Positions 25,174-33,963 of a DNA stretch of 46,911 bases are shown piece after piece. Under the pieces are notes generated by a model. That model was not told the origin of the DNA. It made no database searches and saw only the letters and a list, made by a program, of their open reading frames with translations. Each line of letters opens with the position of its first letter. Positions within the stretch are counted from its first letter, which is position 1. Source of the stretch: an uncultured Bacteroidota bacterium (lineage in GTDB: Bacteria; Bacteroidota; Bacteroidia; Chitinophagales; Chitinophagaceae); assembly GCA_903881585.1 (NCBI GenBank), contig CAIRTW010000091.1, positions 1 to 46,911 of the forward strand, in the 5' to 3' direction. A program made the translations under genes and the position numbers.

Positions 25174-28100
25174 ATGATCAAGCGCATTTTTTTCCTTTCT
25201 GTATTCAGTTGCCTGGCGCTACTAGCATCTGTGTGCAGCGGGCAGATAGGAATTATCAGTACTCTTGGCAGTGAAGCCTCTAACATGGGCGGCATGGCCA
25301 TCGATACATCAGGTAATATCTATTATGCAGATGTTACTGATGTTCAGATAAAAAAGATCACCCCCGGAGGTGTTATGACTGTATTTGCGGGAAACGGCAC
25401 TGATACCTATAGCGGAGATGGTGGCCCCGCAAAAGCTGCGGGTCTGTTCGGCCCATATGATGTCGCGATTGATAAGCATGGAAATTTTTATATTGCATGC
25501 TTCCTTAGCGTAAGAAAGATAAGCCCATCTGGTGTTATTTCCACTATTGCCGGAGTCGGTTATCCCGGTTATGCCGGAGACGGAGGACCAGCTACCGCCG
25601 CTCACATCGGTTCTATCAGCGGCATTGCGATAGACAATAAGGACAATATTTATATTGCAGACAATGAATACAGCACATTACGGAAAATAGATACTTCGGG
25701 TATTATTACAACAATAGCCGGTATTGCGGACAGCGCCTATTTCAGCGGCGACGGAGGGCCGGCTACTGCGGCATATCTATCCAGCCCGGTAGGTGTAGCA
25801 ATAGATGCGCATCAAAATATATACCTGGTTGACCAGGGGAACGCCAGGATACGGAAAATAGATACAGCGGGGATCATTACTACGATAGCGGGAAACGGGC
25901 TGGTTGGCATTTCGGGCGATGGCGGCCCTGCGACCGCTGCCGAACTGACAGAACCATACTTCCTGAAAACAGATAAATACGGGAGCATTGTTTTCTCAGA
26001 TATGAACGGGCGTGTGATCCGTAAAATTGATACAGCAGGTGTGATCAGGGGTTTTGTAGGAAGTGGGATCACCGGTTCGTCTCCCGATGGGACGATCGAT
26101 ATTAATGCATCCCTTGGAGACCCAACAGGGATAGCCCTGGATACTGCAAATAATTTATTTTTTTTAGATGATATCTATATCCGGAAGGTCACCGTTGGGC
26201 CGAATATTATCGCCGACAGTTTTTCGACATTCATATACAGCCAGTGCAGTGGCATCAGCCTAACAACCGTCACTCATTCCGTTGCTGCAGATAGCCTGCA
26301 CACCGCGTGGGGAGATGGCAGCTCGCAAACCGATACCGTCACAGACTCCGCCGGTTATAGGTATGTAAGCGCTCCGCACACCTACAATGCTCCCGGCACC
26401 TATAGTATCAGTGAGCAATTGCAGCATGGCGCGGCTGTGATCGGCAGCAATCATTTCTCCTACGAGTACCTTTTATGTAATACGCTCAGGGTAAGCTTTT
26501 ATTTGGATGCAAATGGAAACTGCGTAAAAGACAGCAGTGAAATTGCCAATCCGTGGCCGGTCTCTGTTGAGGTTGATTCAAATGGAATTGCAGTAGATAC
26601 TATTGCTGCAACAAGCGGCTTGTATTATGATGCCTATGGCAGCACCGGCGATGTTTATTCATTCAGACTTATATCGATAACTCCGGGTTTGGTGCCGGCC
26701 TGCTCCGGCAGCGGTATTGTATCTGATACCCTTGGCGCTACAGGTAATAATAGCCGCTCGGTTGGTTTTGTATGCTCATCGGCCCCGGGTTTCGACCTTG
26801 CTGCAACTGCAACCCAAACAACCGGCAGGCATGAGGCTACGGGGATCATTATTGTTGCCAATAATTATTGCACACCACAGGATGCAGTAGTGACGCTGAA
26901 CATAGATCCCAAATATATTTTTGAAAGCTCGTTGCCACTACCAACGAGTGTAGCCGGAAATACGGTTACCTGGAACTTCAGTGCACTCTCGGTAAATTCC
27001 GCTCCGCTCTCTGTATCCTATACCCTTACCGTGCCCGGCGCGTGGCTCACTGCGGGAGATACCATCCAGACCCATTACAGCATCAGCCCGGTTTCCGGCG
27101 ACCTTGATACTACCAATAACACGACAACCCGCGTGGATACGGTGAAGTCCTCCTTTGACCCAAACCAAATGACTGCAGCCCCATCAGGCTATATCCTTCC
27201 CGGCGAAACGCTGGAATACGGTATCAGTTTTGAGAATACCGGGAACGATACTGCACACAATATTGCAGTAATGGACACGCTTCCCAATAACATAGACTTG
27301 AATTCTCTACAGGTAGTAGCTGCCTCTGCAACAATGAAGACCGCAATTTATAATGATGGTGCACACGACATTGTGAAATTCGATTTTCCGGCCATCAATC
27401 TGCCAGACAGTTCGCATCATAACCAGTGTGGGGGTTCTGTAACGTTCCGGGTAAAAACAAAGATGGGCCTGGACGATGGCACAACACTGTTCAATTACGC
27501 AGGTATCTTTTTTGACGACAATCCCGCTGTAATTACAGATACAGTGGTGCATATAATCAGCCTCATACAGGGTGCAAACAGTGTTTGTACCGGATCCACG
27601 ATCATTTTAACTGATCTTGCTGCCGGTGGTGTATGGACAGCCAGCAATACTACGGCAACGATGTCGCACGATACTGTGACGGGTGTAGCAGCAGGTATGG
27701 ATACGCTCCTGTACACCATTACTACGAAGTATGGGTCGGTATTCACTTCTAAAGTAATTACTGTGAATGCTTCGCCCGGCATGATCCATGGTATTGCTTC
27801 TGTGTGTGCTTTTGGCGGAACAACCTCATTATCGGATGTTACAGCCGGCGGGACATGGAGCAGCACAGATATTGCAATAACCGCCGCTGGTAGTATAACC
27901 GGCAGCGCAGCCGATACCGCAACTGTTATTTATACTTTGCCATCCGGCTGTAGTATCAGCACTATCATTACTGTAAATCCAGTGCCATCTCCTATCACCG
28001 GTGCGGGTGGTGTTTGTGTTGGTTCAGCAACGCCGCTCGCTGTAACGCCGGCTGGTGGCTACTGGATGAGCAGTAATGCTGCTGTGGCAACAGCAGACAC

Positions 28101-29544
28101 GGGCGTGCTTAGTGCATTGTCCGCAGGTACTGCCAGCATCACTTATACCCTTGCTACCGGTTGCCGGTCGGTGACAATTGTTACCGTGAGCAGCACGCCC
28201 GGAGCTATCACCGGCGCGCTATCACTATGTGCCGGCGCTACCACCCACCTCAGCGATGTCGGCACAGGCGGCACCTGGAACAGCAGCACTACCGGTATTG
28301 CAACTGTGGCTACTATAGGGGCTTCTACCGGTGTGGTCATCGGCATTGGCGCCGGTGTGGACACGGTCAGCTATATTGTTACTCCGGGCTGCATAGCCAC
28401 GGCTCTTGTTACGGTATATGCCGTTCCTGCGCTTTCTGTAAATGCGATCCCTGCGGGTTGCGGCAGCAGTTTTGATCTTGTTTCTGCAGGAGCGCTTTCC
28501 TATGTATGGTCGCCCGCTGCTGGTATCGTCTGTGGTACCTGTGCAACAAATACTGTGAACCCAATGGTGACTACCGTCTATACCGTTACCGGAACCGGCG
28601 CACATGGCTGCGCAACAACAGAAACAATAATGGTAAATGCCAATCGGATAGCAGGGCACATTACTGCCGGCAGCGCAGCAACAGATACCATGAAAGTATG
28701 GCTTATACGATTTAACCCCGCCGACAGCGCTATCTTGGCCGAGGATTCTATGCTTACCTGCGTGGATGGCGGCATACCTTATTATGAGTTTGATGGTATT
28801 GCCCCTGGGCACTACCTGCTCCGGGCCAGCCTGCTGGGCAGTGTGCCGGGTGTTTCCGGCTATGCGCCGTCTTACGGGATGTCCAGCCCCTATTGGGACA
28901 CAGCCTCGGTAGTATTACACGCCAGCGCTACAGACACGCAGCATATCAGCATGATCCACGGCATTGTTCCGGCTGGCGCCGGCGCTATAAACGGGAGCAT
29001 CACTACAGATGCAGGAACGCCGGTGGCGGGAATGCTGGTGTACCTGATGAATACCGCCAACCAGGTACTTACCTATGTTTATACGGATGTTGCGGGTAAC
29101 TATTCATTCAGTGGGCTGGCTGATGGGTCTTATTATGTTTACCCCGAAGACTACAAATATTACACAACAAAATCGGCAGCGATACCGCTCAGCGTTTCTG
29201 AGGAGATCGCTACCGGAATCAGCTTTAAACAGCATAATGTCCCTGGTACAATCACTCCTTATAGCGGCCTCTCTGTTTCTGCGCAAAGTATTGGCGAAGG
29301 AATAAGTGTCTTTCCTAATCCGGCCAGCGGCAGGGTGAGCATTGCATGGCAACAACAAGTTCCGGGAGATGCATCGGTTATAATTACGGATATGGCAGGC
29401 AGGGAAGTCTATAGGTCTTCTATAGAATTAAATGCAGCATCAGGCCAGGCGCAAGTAGATATTTCTATTCTTAAAGAAGGGATATATATACTGTCTGTAA
29501 GATCGGGTAGCATAGATCTCAATTGCAAACTGCTGGTGGACTAA
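25174..29544 (+). CDS. Very large multi-domain T9SS surface protein (NHL propeller, DUF11-like, Ig-like repeats)
   Basis: The 1456-residue protein starts with a signal peptide (FFLSVFSCLALLASVCSGQ). Residues 25-345 form an NHL propeller like the upstream gene. A DUF11/CARDB-like region follows around residues 430-800, for example FDPNQMTAAPSGYILPGETL and YGISFENTGNDTAHNIAV. About six Ig-like repeats come next (PGAITGALSLCAGATTHLSD is one), then a carboxypeptidase-regulatory-like domain (INGSITTDAGTPVAGMLVYL), and a T9SS tail near residue 1385 (GISVFPNPASGRVSIAW) ending KEGIYILSVRSGS. It is probably an adhesive surface filament or sheath component; it is transcribed from the same strand as its neighbours. 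Confidence 0.85.
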   Translation: MIKRIFFLSVFSCLALLASVCSGQIGIISTLGSEASNMGGMAIDTSGNIYYADVTDVQIKKITPGGVMTVFAGNGTDTYSGDGGPAKAAGLFGPYDVAIDKHGNFYIACFLSVRKISPSGVISTIAGVGYPGYAGDGGPATAAHIGSISGIAIDNKDNIYIADNEYSTLRKIDTSGIITTIAGIADSAYFSGDGGPATAAYLSSPVGVAIDAHQNIYLVDQGNARIRKIDTAGIITTIAGNGLVGISGDGGPATAAELTEPYFLKTDKYGSIVFSDMNGRVIRKIDTAGVIRGFVGSGITGSSPDGTIDINASLGDPTGIALDTANNLFFLDDIYIRKVTVGPNIIADSFSTFIYSQCSGISLTTVTHSVAADSLHTAWGDGSSQTDTVTDSAGYRYVSAPHTYNAPGTYSISEQLQHGAAVIGSNHFSYEYLLCNTLRVSFYLDANGNCVKDSSEIANPWPVSVEVDSNGIAVDTIAATSGLYYDAYGSTGDVYSFRLISITPGLVPACSGSGIVSDTLGATGNNSRSVGFVCSSAPGFDLAATATQTTGRHEATGIIIVANNYCTPQDAVVTLNIDPKYIFESSLPLPTSVAGNTVTWNFSALSVNSAPLSVSYTLTVPGAWLTAGDTIQTHYSISPVSGDLDTTNNTTTRVDTVKSSFDPNQMTAAPSGYILPGETLEYGISFENTGNDTAHNIAVMDTLPNNIDLNSLQVVAASATMKTAIYNDGAHDIVKFDFPAINLPDSSHHNQCGGSVTFRVKTKMGLDDGTTLFNYAGIFFDDNPAVITDTVVHIISLIQGANSVCTGSTIILTDLAAGGVWTASNTTATMSHDTVTGVAAGMDTLLYTITTKYGSVFTSKVITVNASPGMIHGIASVCAFGGTTSLSDVTAGGTWSSTDIAITAAGSITGSAADTATVIYTLPSGCSISTIITVNPVPSPITGAGGVCVGSATPLAVTPAGGYWMSSNAAVATADTGVLSALSAGTASITYTLATGCRSVTIVTVSSTPGAITGALSLCAGATTHLSDVGTGGTWNSSTTGIATVATIGASTGVVIGIGAGVDTVSYIVTPGCIATALVTVYAVPALSVNAIPAGCGSSFDLVSAGALSYVWSPAAGIVCGTCATNTVNPMVTTVYTVTGTGAHGCATTETIMVNANRIAGHITAGSAATDTMKVWLIRFNPADSAILAEDSMLTCVDGGIPYYEFDGIAPGHYLLRASLLGSVPGVSGYAPSYGMSSPYWDTASVVLHASATDTQHISMIHGIVPAGAGAINGSITTDAGTPVAGMLVYLMNTANQVLTYVYTDVAGNYSFSGLADGSYYVYPEDYKYYTTKSAAIPLSVSEEIATGISFKQHNVPGTITPYSGLSVSAQSIGEGISVFPNPASGRVSIAWQQQVPGDASVIITDMAGREVYRSSIELNAASGQAQVDISILKEGIYILSVRSGSIDLNCKLLVD

Positions 29545-30029
29545 TAGAGTATCGATAAGGAACGATGATAAAGTAAATCCCACCGATTTGAATACTTCTT
29601 TTTCATTTCTGCTGCGTTGAAAAAGTCTTTAAATAGCTCACCATTCGCAGATTTTTCGCCTTGCAAAAAATAAAAAATAATTATCCAACTGGGTAGACTT
29701 TATTTTGTCAACGTTGCTAAAGGCTAGGGCGACCCGGATTTTTTTTTGGAATTCATGAAAATAAATCGTTATTTTTGTGTAGCTTTAACGAATAGAATGT
29801 GATATTTTGTATTGGCGGGCTGTATGGCGCGCTGGTAGAGGGTTTCGACACTTTAAACATTTGATAACAGCGTGGTATTGACTTAACAGGCGGATAAGAG
29901 GTAAATAAAAAACAATAAATAAATTTTTGAAAAAGCTTTGTTTTTACAGAATTGTTTCTAATTTTGCGTATATGTTAATGAATTACAACTCTAAAGTTAA
30001 CGATTTGCAAACCATTTAAAATTGAAATT
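29545..30029. other. 485-bp AT-rich gap with two exact -7 elements
   Basis: No credible ORF is present. Two exact TAnnTTTG elements occur: TATTTTTG at 29770-29777 and TAATTTTG at 29959-29966. The second is the obvious promoter of the next gene. The first would yield a leader of about 250 nt or a separate small RNA. Confidence 0.45.
29938..29966 (+). promoter_or_regulatory. Promoter of the choice-of-anchor A gene
   Basis: TTG (29938-29940), 18-nt spacer, TAATTTTG (29959-29966): a full consensus match. The transcript would start near 29972, giving a leader of about 58 nt. Confidence 0.7.
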
Positions 30030-33000
30030 ATGAAAAGAAATTTACCCCTAAGTTGTTTCTTCATCTTGTTGCTGACAACCACACGCCTTACCGCTCAAAG
30101 CCCCACTGCGCCTGCATTGGGCTTCAACGTATTCGCACAGGCCGGCGCTAATTTCATTAATGGCTCCACGCAGGGCCCGGTTGCCGCAGGCGGCGATCTC
30201 GCCATTGGCGGGAACTATGCTGTATCCACAACTACAGCGGGTTCGTTTAATGTAGCCGGCATACCTACCTCCCTTGTTATAGGCGGGGTGATAAACTACA
30301 CCAGTGGTGTTTTAACAGTAAACAGTAACGGATATGTAAAAACAGGTAACTGCACCGGCTCTACTGTATGGTATACAGATATGAGCGGCCTGTATGCTCC
30401 GATGAGCATAACTGCCGGCTCTGATTACAGCGCTGCGCCAAGCATCAAGATGCTGATGTCGTCTTACTCGATAGGAGTAAGCCCAACAGCAAACCCGGTT
30501 TGCCAGCCGTCTGGTATAGATTTCGCGACTGCATTTCTGCAGCTGAAATCGAGCGCGGCTACAATGTCTGCGTTTGCGGACAACGCAACCCTGACCGATG
30601 CAAGCGGCACTACTTTGTCATCGCATACCGGCCTGCCATCGGCGGTAAAGATCACGTTGCATTCAGGCACCAATGTTTTGAACCTTGCCGGTTCGGACCT
30701 TAATGCAGTTACTTCTTTCACTTATAATAATACTCCCGATTCAAACCATGTGCTCATTATTAATGTGAACGCTGCCGGCTCTTTTCGCTGGAATACAGGT
30801 TTAACATCAGGCATTGATATTACCGGGTGTCCGTATGTAATGTTTAACTTCTACAATACTACCGCTCTTAATATTGGTGGCACGAACGCCGTAGAGGGCA
30901 CCGTATTCGCACCATACTGCGACATAACCAAGAACTCAAATCCTGCCCCATGTGAAGGACAGATAATATGTCATTCTTACAGCCATTCAGCCGGCGACAA
31001 TCACCATTGTCCATTCAGCTGCGTTGTTCCAGGTTGCGGAGGCCATGTGGACGTAGCAGCATCATTCGATGTGAACATCGATAACCAGTGCCTTGCCGAT
31101 AACTATTTTGCGTTCATGGGTAATGTTACCGGCGCCGGGCCATTCAGCTACCGCTGGGATTTCGGAGATGGCGGCCATGCATATACGCTGGATGCTGTTT
31201 ATTCTTACACTGCCACCGGCACATACCATGTGAAATTTGTAGCCACCGGCGCAGGCGGGGCTGCCGACAGCGTTACCCACACCGTTATTGTATCCCCATC
31301 CCCTGTTACCGGCTTTACAGTTAATGATTCGGTACAGGAGCTTACCGGCAACAGTTTTGCATTTACCTCGTTTGGCTCAGGCTGCACTTATAGCTGGAGT
31401 TTTGGCGACGGCACTACCGGCTCAGGGCCAGATCCGATACATTCATACGGCTCTGTTGGCGGCTATTTGGTAGACGAAACAGTTACCAGTGGCGCTGGCT
31501 GCGTTATGCACTCCTATATGAAAGTATTTGTGATCTGCGATAGCGTATCGTGCGGTTGCACAGGCGGGCTGGAAAGCCAGAGCCTTGGCGACGCCGTTAG
31601 CCGCAGGGTTATCAACAACATCAAAAACAGCGTAAATACCAAGCCTGATTACACAGCGATGCCGACCTTCCACAAAGGCCATTCTGATGCGAGGACCACC
31701 TCCGGCGGAAACTCGATACAGCGCTTTACACCAGCCAGCCTTGCGAATACAACACCTAAGGTGAGCACACCTACAGACATTACTACGCTTACTTCGGCTG
31801 TGGATGCATTCTCGGTTGACTATGTAAATAACGATGCAGCTAAGGCGGCAGTACTTGCTATAACTACGCTGGGCAAGGCTTACAACCACACCAAATCTAT
31901 CTGCGACCGTTTCCGCGGCGCGCAGTTATTAGGCACTGAGATCGTGCAGATCCAGGGCATCAATTTCATACAGTTCGCGCTGAAGCAGCCAAATGGCGCT
32001 GTAGAATATAGTATCACTTTTGCAGCTGGCAAATCGGCGGGTGCTACCCATTTCGATCTGCAGAGCAAATGGCTGATCTCTGAATATACCGGCGATGATT
32101 CTGTTTTCAACTTCCAGGTTTGGGCCGCATCTCCGCTGAACACACAAATACTTGCAAACGAAGTGGTGACCAACCTCGCTGCGGTTTTACCGGTACACCA
32201 GGTGGATGCAGGTTTTGTTCTGCCAACTACGTACATCGCTGCAGGCAAAAGAGATAAAGGCTTCCTGGACCTGAATATTACCAGCGCCGTTAACTCTACC
32301 AACTGCAAGATCATTTTCGAAGAAACGAAAAACGAGCAGTCCGGCACTGATACGCTTGAAATTCCATTTACACTGATTGGCGGCGTAGCTAATAACTTCC
32401 AGATACCTATTTATGATGGTTATGAGTACGAAGGCCACCTGTACATAAACGATACACTGGTGGACGATGTATATATGGCCGATGGCAACTGGAGCCTGGA
32501 TTTTGACGGGCACTACTCGGCTATCACTTACAAGCCAAATAATAATTTCAGCAGAGTATATACGGATGGCGAATATCCACTGTACAGGAATATTACTGTA
32601 ACCGGTACCAGCACTGATTATATATCCATCTACAAGTTCATCACTTCGGGCGAAGACAAGGTGGATCTGACCAGCTATAATTCTTATAAATTCCTGGCAA
32701 AGGGTGGCGGAAAGGTGCAGATAAAGCTGATAAAGGATGGTATTGTAAATTTCAATGACCAGTACTATACTACAGTTACCCTGGACACAGCCGCGAAGAA
32801 TTACCAGGTAAGCCTTGATGATTTCGCATCGGACAATGCAAGCTACAATGCACACATCAACCCATTTGATGTAACAGCAGTTGTCTATACCTTCCAGTAT
32901 GGCGGTAAGCTGACGAACGTTAATTTCTTTGCTGATGACCAGTCTTTCTCAACGACAGTAGTGCCAAGCACCCGTATCATAACATCGCATAAGCTGACCA

Positions 33001-33245
33001 TTATGCCAAACCCGGCCAGCGGGCCGTTCCAGTGCCAGTTTACCGCGGCACAAAGCGAAAGCCTGACCCTGGAAATGACAGATGTGTCTGGCCGCGTGGT
33101 TTACAAGCAAGCCGTGCAGGCAGTAGCCGGTGCAAACACTATTACTGTAAACGTACCAGCGGGTTCGGGCGAAGGAATGTTCTTCATAAGGCTCGGCAAC
33201 AGCTCTGTAAAATATGACGTTACCAAGATGACAATAATGCGGTAA
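30030..33245 (+). CDS. Secreted choice-of-anchor A protein with PKD domains and T9SS tail
   Basis: The 1071-residue protein has a signal peptide (LPLSCFFILLLTTTRLTAQ), then a choice-of-anchor A domain (LGFNVFAQAGANFING, GGDLAIGGNY, and near residue 290 VEGTVFAPYCDI), then two PKD-type segments with the marker YRWDFGDGG and YSWSFGDGT (residues 340-490). A large unassigned middle part with carbohydrate-binding-like beta strands follows, and a T9SS tail ends it (LTIMPNPASGPFQC ... GMFFIRLGNSSVKYDVTKM). The role is probably in surface binding or extracellular structure; no enzymatic motif is visible. It has its own consensus promoter and a strong terminator. Confidence 0.87.
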   Translation: MKRNLPLSCFFILLLTTTRLTAQSPTAPALGFNVFAQAGANFINGSTQGPVAAGGDLAIGGNYAVSTTTAGSFNVAGIPTSLVIGGVINYTSGVLTVNSNGYVKTGNCTGSTVWYTDMSGLYAPMSITAGSDYSAAPSIKMLMSSYSIGVSPTANPVCQPSGIDFATAFLQLKSSAATMSAFADNATLTDASGTTLSSHTGLPSAVKITLHSGTNVLNLAGSDLNAVTSFTYNNTPDSNHVLIINVNAAGSFRWNTGLTSGIDITGCPYVMFNFYNTTALNIGGTNAVEGTVFAPYCDITKNSNPAPCEGQIICHSYSHSAGDNHHCPFSCVVPGCGGHVDVAASFDVNIDNQCLADNYFAFMGNVTGAGPFSYRWDFGDGGHAYTLDAVYSYTATGTYHVKFVATGAGGAADSVTHTVIVSPSPVTGFTVNDSVQELTGNSFAFTSFGSGCTYSWSFGDGTTGSGPDPIHSYGSVGGYLVDETVTSGAGCVMHSYMKVFVICDSVSCGCTGGLESQSLGDAVSRRVINNIKNSVNTKPDYTAMPTFHKGHSDARTTSGGNSIQRFTPASLANTTPKVSTPTDITTLTSAVDAFSVDYVNNDAAKAAVLAITTLGKAYNHTKSICDRFRGAQLLGTEIVQIQGINFIQFALKQPNGAVEYSITFAAGKSAGATHFDLQSKWLISEYTGDDSVFNFQVWAASPLNTQILANEVVTNLAAVLPVHQVDAGFVLPTTYIAAGKRDKGFLDLNITSAVNSTNCKIIFEETKNEQSGTDTLEIPFTLIGGVANNFQIPIYDGYEYEGHLYINDTLVDDVYMADGNWSLDFDGHYSAITYKPNNNFSRVYTDGEYPLYRNITVTGTSTDYISIYKFITSGEDKVDLTSYNSYKFLAKGGGKVQIKLIKDGIVNFNDQYYTTVTLDTAAKNYQVSLDDFASDNASYNAHINPFDVTAVVYTFQYGGKLTNVNFFADDQSFSTTVVPSTRIITSHKLTIMPNPASGPFQCQFTAAQSESLTLEMTDVSGRVVYKQAVQAVAGANTITVNVPAGSGEGMFFIRLGNSSVKYDVTKMTIMR

Positions 33246-33269
33246 GCGTTATTCAAAATACAATGATAA

Positions 33270-33303
33270 AAAACGCGGCTCCGAAAATGGGCCGCGTTTT
33301 TTG
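33270..33303 (+). terminator. Rho-independent terminator of the choice-of-anchor A gene
   Basis: AAAACGCGGC pairs with GCCGCGTTTT around a short loop and runs into six T, 25 nt after the stop. The A tract on the other side means it could also act on the minus strand. Confidence 0.8.
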
Positions 33304-33389
33304 TTACCGGATATGGTGTTTTTCCCTTGGATAGATATTTTTTATGGTTTCATTAAGGAGATCATAGCATAGGTCAAAATAATTAGTTA

Positions 33390-33397
33390 TAGCTTTG
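33390..33397 (+). promoter_or_regulatory. -7 element of the efflux operon
   Basis: TAGCTTTG fits TAnnTTTG exactly, 17 nt before the ATG at 33415. No clear -33 TTG. Confidence 0.45.
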
Positions 33398-33414
33398 CAC
33401 CTTCTTTAACAGGC

Positions 33415-33825
33415 ATGTCGTACTACCACCATAAGAGATCAAAAGTTACCGGCACATTGTGGCTGGCGATGGCTGTGTTTTTTACGGTCTTCTGTTCCAG
33501 CCCGGTGAAAAGGTATGTGCGCCTGCATTTATATACCCAAAAGGCTGTAAACACAAATGCAGCAGGCGACCATTTCTCCACTCATGATATTAAGGACTGC
33601 CTGATAGCCGATAAGCACCAGCAATCTGAAATGGGCAGCCTTGCGCATATCCAGGCACCTGCAGATGATCTGCAACATTTTGATCCTTTCTTTCCGAATC
33701 ATTTTACACCAGAGCTGGTACTTGCTTTTTTCAGAAAAGATGAAGTCCGATATGCTCCTTCCCTGCCTCATGGGATAGCTATGTCCACCCCGGTCTATCT
33801 TTGGGTGCGCCATTTACAAGTCTGA
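33415..33825 (+). CDS. Small hypothetical protein at the head of the efflux operon
   Basis: The 136-residue product has one N-terminal membrane helix or signal anchor (LWLAMAVFFTVFCSS) and a hydrophilic His-rich periplasmic part with many His, Asp and Gln (for example DHFSTHDIKDCLIADKHQQ). I do not recognise a family. It has its own -7 element and lies upstream of the RND pump on the same strand. Its histidines could bind metal, but nothing shows this. Confidence 0.6.
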   Translation: MSYYHHKRSKVTGTLWLAMAVFFTVFCSSPVKRYVRLHLYTQKAVNTNAAGDHFSTHDIKDCLIADKHQQSEMGSLAHIQAPADDLQHFDPFFPNHFTPELVLAFFRKDEVRYAPSLPHGIAMSTPVYLWVRHLQV

Positions 33826-33963
33826 TATTTTCTTTCGTATTTGAATAGTGGTGCGGAGTATTATTCGTCCGCTCATTCACCGGTTTACATCTTTCTTATT
33901 GTCTTGAGGCATCGCGTAAAAAAAGCGCATCAGGACTACGTTCAAAGTTCAATTTTTAAAATC

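Noticed and set aside
33841..33963. N-terminal extension of the RND pump from a TTG start
   Set aside because: The extension is hydrophilic, without signal or homology, while MWIVRFALRRPYTV at 33964 is the standard beginning of the family.
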